10,066 bases of DNA from contig NW_019091360.1 in assembly GCF_001949145.1 (NCBI RefSeq), positions 1,553 to 11,618 on the forward strand, read 5' to 3'. Within the stretch, counting starts at the first letter, position 1. Each line of letters starts with the position of its first letter. The translations under genes were made by a program, and so were the position numbers. Origin of the DNA: Acanthaster planci. Lineage: Eukaryota; Echinodermata; Asteroidea; Valvatida; Acanthasteridae. Below are positions 7,688 to 10,066 of this stretch, in pieces. The notes under the pieces were generated by a model. That model was not told the DNA's origin. It saw only the letters and a list, made by a program, of their open reading frames with translations, and did not search any database.

Positions 7688-8182
7688 CCTTCACACTGTT
7701 CGAGTATCTGGTCCGTCCGATGTTTGAAAATATCCTGACTGACTGCCAGGCCAAACGGCATGCGCTTGTAACAATAGCAACCGAAGGGGCTATTGAATGT
7801 CGTCAACAGTGAACTCTCCTCGTTGAGGTGGATGGACCAGTAACCGTGTTTCGCGTCCATCTTGCTGAAAACTGTTGCGCTAGCAAGTTTGTGCGTAATC
7901 TCCTCCAGTGTCGGTGTCTTATGATGAGATCGCATGAGTGCCTTGTTAAGGTCTTTAGGGTCCAAACAAACGCGTAACTGACCATTAGCCTTGCACGAAA
8001 TGGCGATGCTACTAACCCAATCTGTGGGCTCGGTAACACGTCGGATGACACCCTGTGCCTCCATTTTGTCTAATTCCGACTTGAGTTCATCGCGGATGTG
8101 AATGGAGCACTTACGTGGGGAGTGTACAACGGGTTGTGCACAATCGCGAAGCACAATGTGATATGCACCAGGAAAATCTCCA
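7688..8182 (-). repeat. RT duplication, copy A (integrase-proximal)
   Basis: This 495-bp block repeats at 8184-8674. By hand comparison the two differ by about 18 substitutions (13 transitions, 5 transversions) and one 4-bp indel, about 3.7 percent. Copy A keeps the frame into the IADD active site but carries several changes from the usual family residues, such as HLNEES, FGCYCY and FKHRTDQ, where copy B has HLDEES, FGRYCY and, out of frame, codons for FQHRMDQ. Confidence 0.9.
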
Positions 8183-8183
8183 N
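8183..8183. other. Assembly N at the junction of the two RT copies
   Basis: A single N lies exactly where copy B ends and copy A begins. Its position at the breakpoint suggests an unresolved join and not a random miscalled base. Confidence 0.95.
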
Positions 8184-8674
8184 CCCTCACACTGTTCGAG
8201 TATCTGGTCCATCCGATGTTGGAAAATATCCTGACTGCCAGGCCAAATGGCATGCGCTTGTAACAATAGCGACCGAAGGGGCTATTGAATGTCGTCAACA
8301 GTGAACTCTCCTCGTCGAGGTGGATGGACCAGTAACCGTGTTTCGCGTCCATTTTGCTGAAAACCGTTGCGCCAGCAAGTTTGTGCGTAATCTCCTCCAG
8401 TGTCGGTGTCTTATGATGAGATCGCCTGAGTGCCTTGTTAAGGTCTTTAGGGTCCAAACAAACGCGTAACTGACCATTAGCCTTGCGCGAAATGGCGATG
8501 CTACTAACCCAATCTGTGGGCTCAGTAACACGTCAGATGACACCCTGTGCCTCCATTTTGTCTAATTCTGACTTGAGTTCATCGTGGATGTGAATGGACC
8601 ACTTACATGGGGCGTGTACAACGGGTTGTGCACCATCGCGAAGCACAATGTGATATGCACCAGGAAAATCTCCA
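8184..8674 (-). repeat. RT duplication, copy B (gag-proximal)
   Basis: This 491-bp block matches copy A. It is joined directly to the gag-protease part. It holds the TGA at 8533-8535 where copy A has CGA, and lacks 4 bp in the GACT tandem near 8231-8236 that is present at 7737-7744 in copy A. The deletion turns GLAVSQDIF into GLAVRIFSN and shifts the frame just before the junction. Confidence 0.9.
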
Positions 8675-10053
8675 AGTGCGTCGAACTGTTCTGGGTATGC
8701 GGAGACGAGATCCTCAACTGAGCAAATCGGCTGGCTCTGTGGTCTGATGTCTGTGTCAGACTGAGTGTGCGATTCAACAGAATAGTTTAAGGCTACAATG
8801 TTCAACTGCAGAGCCGTGCGAAGACCAATGATAGCTGGGCCATCGGTCTCACAGATGTGAAACTCAGCATTGTGCCATTCGGACTGGGCATGTTTGCATG
8901 GGAGAGTCAGTGTGCCGTATTGCTTAATCTCTGTGCCATTGTATGCTTTGAGAACAGCACCAGAGTTAGCAAGATGTCCCTTGCACGGAAATCCATCAGA
9001 GTCCAAGTGAGTTGGGTACATTCGACGGTAAACACGAACAGGGATGGTGTTCGTCTGGGCACCCGTGTCGACTTTCACGTGTAGATTTATGATACAACAT
9101 TCTGTATCTTGTCGCAGTTGTACGCATGTGTAGGCTTCGTCGCGATCACGTGCATTTGGACGAATAGCGGATACGACAATATCAAGTGTGAGTTGTTCGA
9201 ATGGAACCTCAATGTCACCACCCGAAACCGCAGAGGCGCTGCCTGCAAACATGTGCATGTCGTGTTGAGAACGGCGTTGTCTCGACTTGGACCGAGACTG
9301 CGATTGTGAGCGACGACGAGTATCTCGGGGAGTTCGCTGGTTTTGTCGGCCACGTGTAGAATCACTGGGTTGGTGTTTGGACTTGCACATGTTTCTCCAG
9401 TGATTGCGTTTTCTACAGTTATCACATGTTGTGTTGTAGGCAGGGCATAACTCACGAGGTCTGAAGAGATGTTGCCTACCACAGTTCCTACATGTGCGTC
9501 GGCGCTGTAATGCATCAATGGAAGACTGACCATGATGAACATTGGTTAGCTGTTCCATGTGTGATAAGGATGCCTCGTGAGTACGAGCAATATCCAAACA
9601 CTGATCAATGGTCAAGGTGTCATCGCGAGCCAAAAGTTGCTTTTGCAGATCTGGGTGACACGTTCCCGCAATAAACTGTTTGACGATTCTGTCTGCGAAT
9701 TCCTTGTCGTCACGAAATTGACATGTTTGGGCATGTAGCTTGAGTTGTGACATGTAGTCTTCAACAGATTCACGATCCTTCTGCTGAAATTTCTGTAAGT
9801 ACAGGTGAGCAACACGGAAATTTGTTCTCGGAGTGATCTGTGCAGAGAGGTGATCCCAAACAATGTCAGGCTTTTTCGCATCAGCCTCAAGTAAGCTCCA
9901 TGAGTTATACATGCGAAGTCCAGTAGGTCCCATGAAGAGAAATATGTGGTCGACTTGTTTCTCTGGTTTGACATTTTTGACAGAGAAATGTAGCTCACAT
10001 TGTTGCCGAAAAATCTGTATGGCACTGGGCAAATCTGGGTCATCCCAGGTCAT
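8533..10053 (-). CDS. gag-pol: Gag-protease-RT N-terminus polyprotein segment of Ty3/Gypsy element
   Basis: This 506-codon frame encodes the structural part of the retroelement. Residues about 10-170 resemble the Gypsy capsid region (for example QKDRESVEDYMSQLKLHAQT). Two zinc knuckles follow: C188-x2-C191-x3-H195-x7-C203 and C210-x2-C213-x4-H218-x4-C223 (bases 9385-9492), expected to bind the RNA genome. An Arg/Ser/Gln-rich stretch covers residues 234-262. The aspartic protease has its catalytic D329-T330-G331 (bases 9061-9069) and a late IIGL motif at 408-411. From about residue 450 the RT N-terminus begins (YPEQFDALGDFPGAYH) and ends at a TGA in codon 8533-8535. Gag, protease and RT share one frame, so no ribosomal frameshift is needed. 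The frame stays open upstream of the ATG at 10051-10053 to the window edge, so the true start may lie outside. The end is a mutation, not the natural terminus. Confidence 0.9.
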   Translation of the reverse strand: MTWDDPDLPSAIQIFRQQCELHFSVKNVKPEKQVDHIFLFMGPTGLRMYNSWSLLEADAKKPDIVWDHLSAQITPRTNFRVAHLYLQKFQQKDRESVEDYMSQLKLHAQTCQFRDDKEFADRIVKQFIAGTCHPDLQKQLLARDDTLTIDQCLDIARTHEASLSHMEQLTNVHHGQSSIDALQRRRTCRNCGRQHLFRPRELCPAYNTTCDNCRKRNHWRNMCKSKHQPSDSTRGRQNQRTPRDTRRRSQSQSRSKSRQRRSQHDMHMFAGSASAVSGGDIEVPFEQLTLDIVVSAIRPNARDRDEAYTCVQLRQDTECCIINLHVKVDTGAQTNTIPVRVYRRMYPTHLDSDGFPCKGHLANSGAVLKAYNGTEIKQYGTLTLPCKHAQSEWHNAEFHICETDGPAIIGLRTALQLNIVALNYSVESHTQSDTDIRPQSQPICSVEDLVSAYPEQFDALGDFPGAYHIVLRDGAQPVVHAPCKWSIHIHDELKSELDKMEAQGVI

Positions 10054-10066
10054 GCGAGGTGTAACT

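Larger units (their letters stand above)
6961..8532 (-). pseudogene. pol: Reverse transcriptase-RNase H segment, with internal duplication
   Basis: This continues the gag-protease frame after the TGA at 8533-8535 and would copy element RNA into DNA and degrade the RNA strand. An ATG at 8455-8457 opens 498 codons; residue numbers below count from it. The RT palm appears twice because of a duplication: LDPKDLNKAL and the first catalytic Asp (FSKMDAKHGYW) occur at D37 (bases 8347-8349) and at D201 (bases 7855-7857). The second active-site pair is IADD at 261-264 (bases 7666-7677). The thumb/connection has QLREFLRMVTYLSPF at 338-352; the family usually has Gly where this copy has Arg344. RNase H follows with D410 (QVDASSRGLGA), E447 (NIEQEMLAVVF) and D472 (ESDQKPL). 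Residue 92 contains the N at 8183. The frame ends in a spurious tail after TSAPP, where the sequence shifts frame at 6987-6996. Confidence 0.9.
5167..10066 (-). mobile_element. Ty3/Gypsy LTR retrotransposon, decayed, 5' end beyond the window
   Basis: The minus strand shows the Ty3/Gypsy order: gag, protease, reverse transcriptase, RNase H, integrase, polypurine tract, 3' LTR. Integrase after RNase H separates it from Ty1/Copia, where integrase comes before RT. The paired zinc knuckles and the IADD form of the RT active site resemble the metazoan K02A2.6-like Gypsy group from family knowledge; I cannot place the clade by search. No chromodomain and no envelope frame is visible between integrase and the LTR. 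The reading frame changes at least three times and there is one in-frame stop, so this copy cannot make a full polyprotein. The 5' LTR and primer-binding site are to the right of base 10066, so target-site duplications and LTR-LTR divergence cannot be examined here. Confidence 0.95.

Noticed and set aside
8533-8535. Programmed stop-codon readthrough
   Set aside because: The stop is inside RT, the duplicate copy has CGA, and the change fits CpG decay.
7803-8543. Two nearly identical 82-codon minus-strand frames starting MSSDVL
   Set aside because: They are the same off-frame reading of the two duplicated RT copies and not a gene pair.
9087-9542. 151-codon minus-strand frame
   Set aside because: It is out of frame with the zinc knuckle and protease motifs and has no domain of its own.

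Overview
This window looks like a piece of an animal genome, most likely a marine invertebrate. Reasons: no dense bacterial-style genes, AT-rich non-coding DNA, a minisatellite, TTTG and AAAT microsatellites, scattered AGGCCT-type and TGTACATGTAC-type motifs, and a metazoan-type Ty3/Gypsy LTR retrotransposon. The sequence alone does not settle the phylum; an echinoderm, hemichordate or lancelet would fit. Two isolated N bases (1648 and 8183) show this is a draft assembly.

Right half (about 5167-10066, minus strand): one decayed Ty3/Gypsy (Metaviridae-type) element that runs off the right edge. Read from right to left it holds gag (capsid region and two zinc knuckles), an Arg/Ser-rich linker, an aspartic protease (DTG), reverse transcriptase (IADD active site), RNase H, integrase (zinc-binding head, D-D-35-E core, C-terminal domain), a 3' untranslated stretch with an AAAT microsatellite, a polypurine tract at 5304-5315 and a short 3' LTR at about 5167-5303 carrying a polyadenylation signal. 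The 5' LTR, primer-binding site and probably the gag start lie outside the window. No envelope gene is seen.

The element looks dead. In order along its coding strand it carries a CGA-to-TGA nonsense change in RT, a 4-bp deletion, a duplication of about 490 bp of the RT N-terminal half whose two copies meet at a single N, a frameshift at the RNase H/tether boundary, a +1 frameshift inside the integrase core, and a further frame change just before the C-terminal tail. The duplication may be an assembly join of two element copies and not a real tandem duplication.

Left half (1-5166): no confidently recognised gene. It contains a G/C-run interspersed-repeat-like block (511-690), a 38-bp near-perfect palindrome (992-1029), two small hairpins around a TATA-like motif (1982-2134), a possible splice-flanked open exon (2672-2905), a 51-bp-unit minisatellite (2943-3340), a TTTG microsatellite broken by G4 tracts (3377-3471), an AT-rich unannotated stretch (3472-5000) with a small direct repeat, and a possible transposon end next to the LTR (5001-5051). 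I found no previously undescribed biological system. The most unusual signals are the lesion pattern and duplicated RT segment of the retroelement, the 38-bp palindrome, and the minisatellite whose 17-codon period stays open on both strands.
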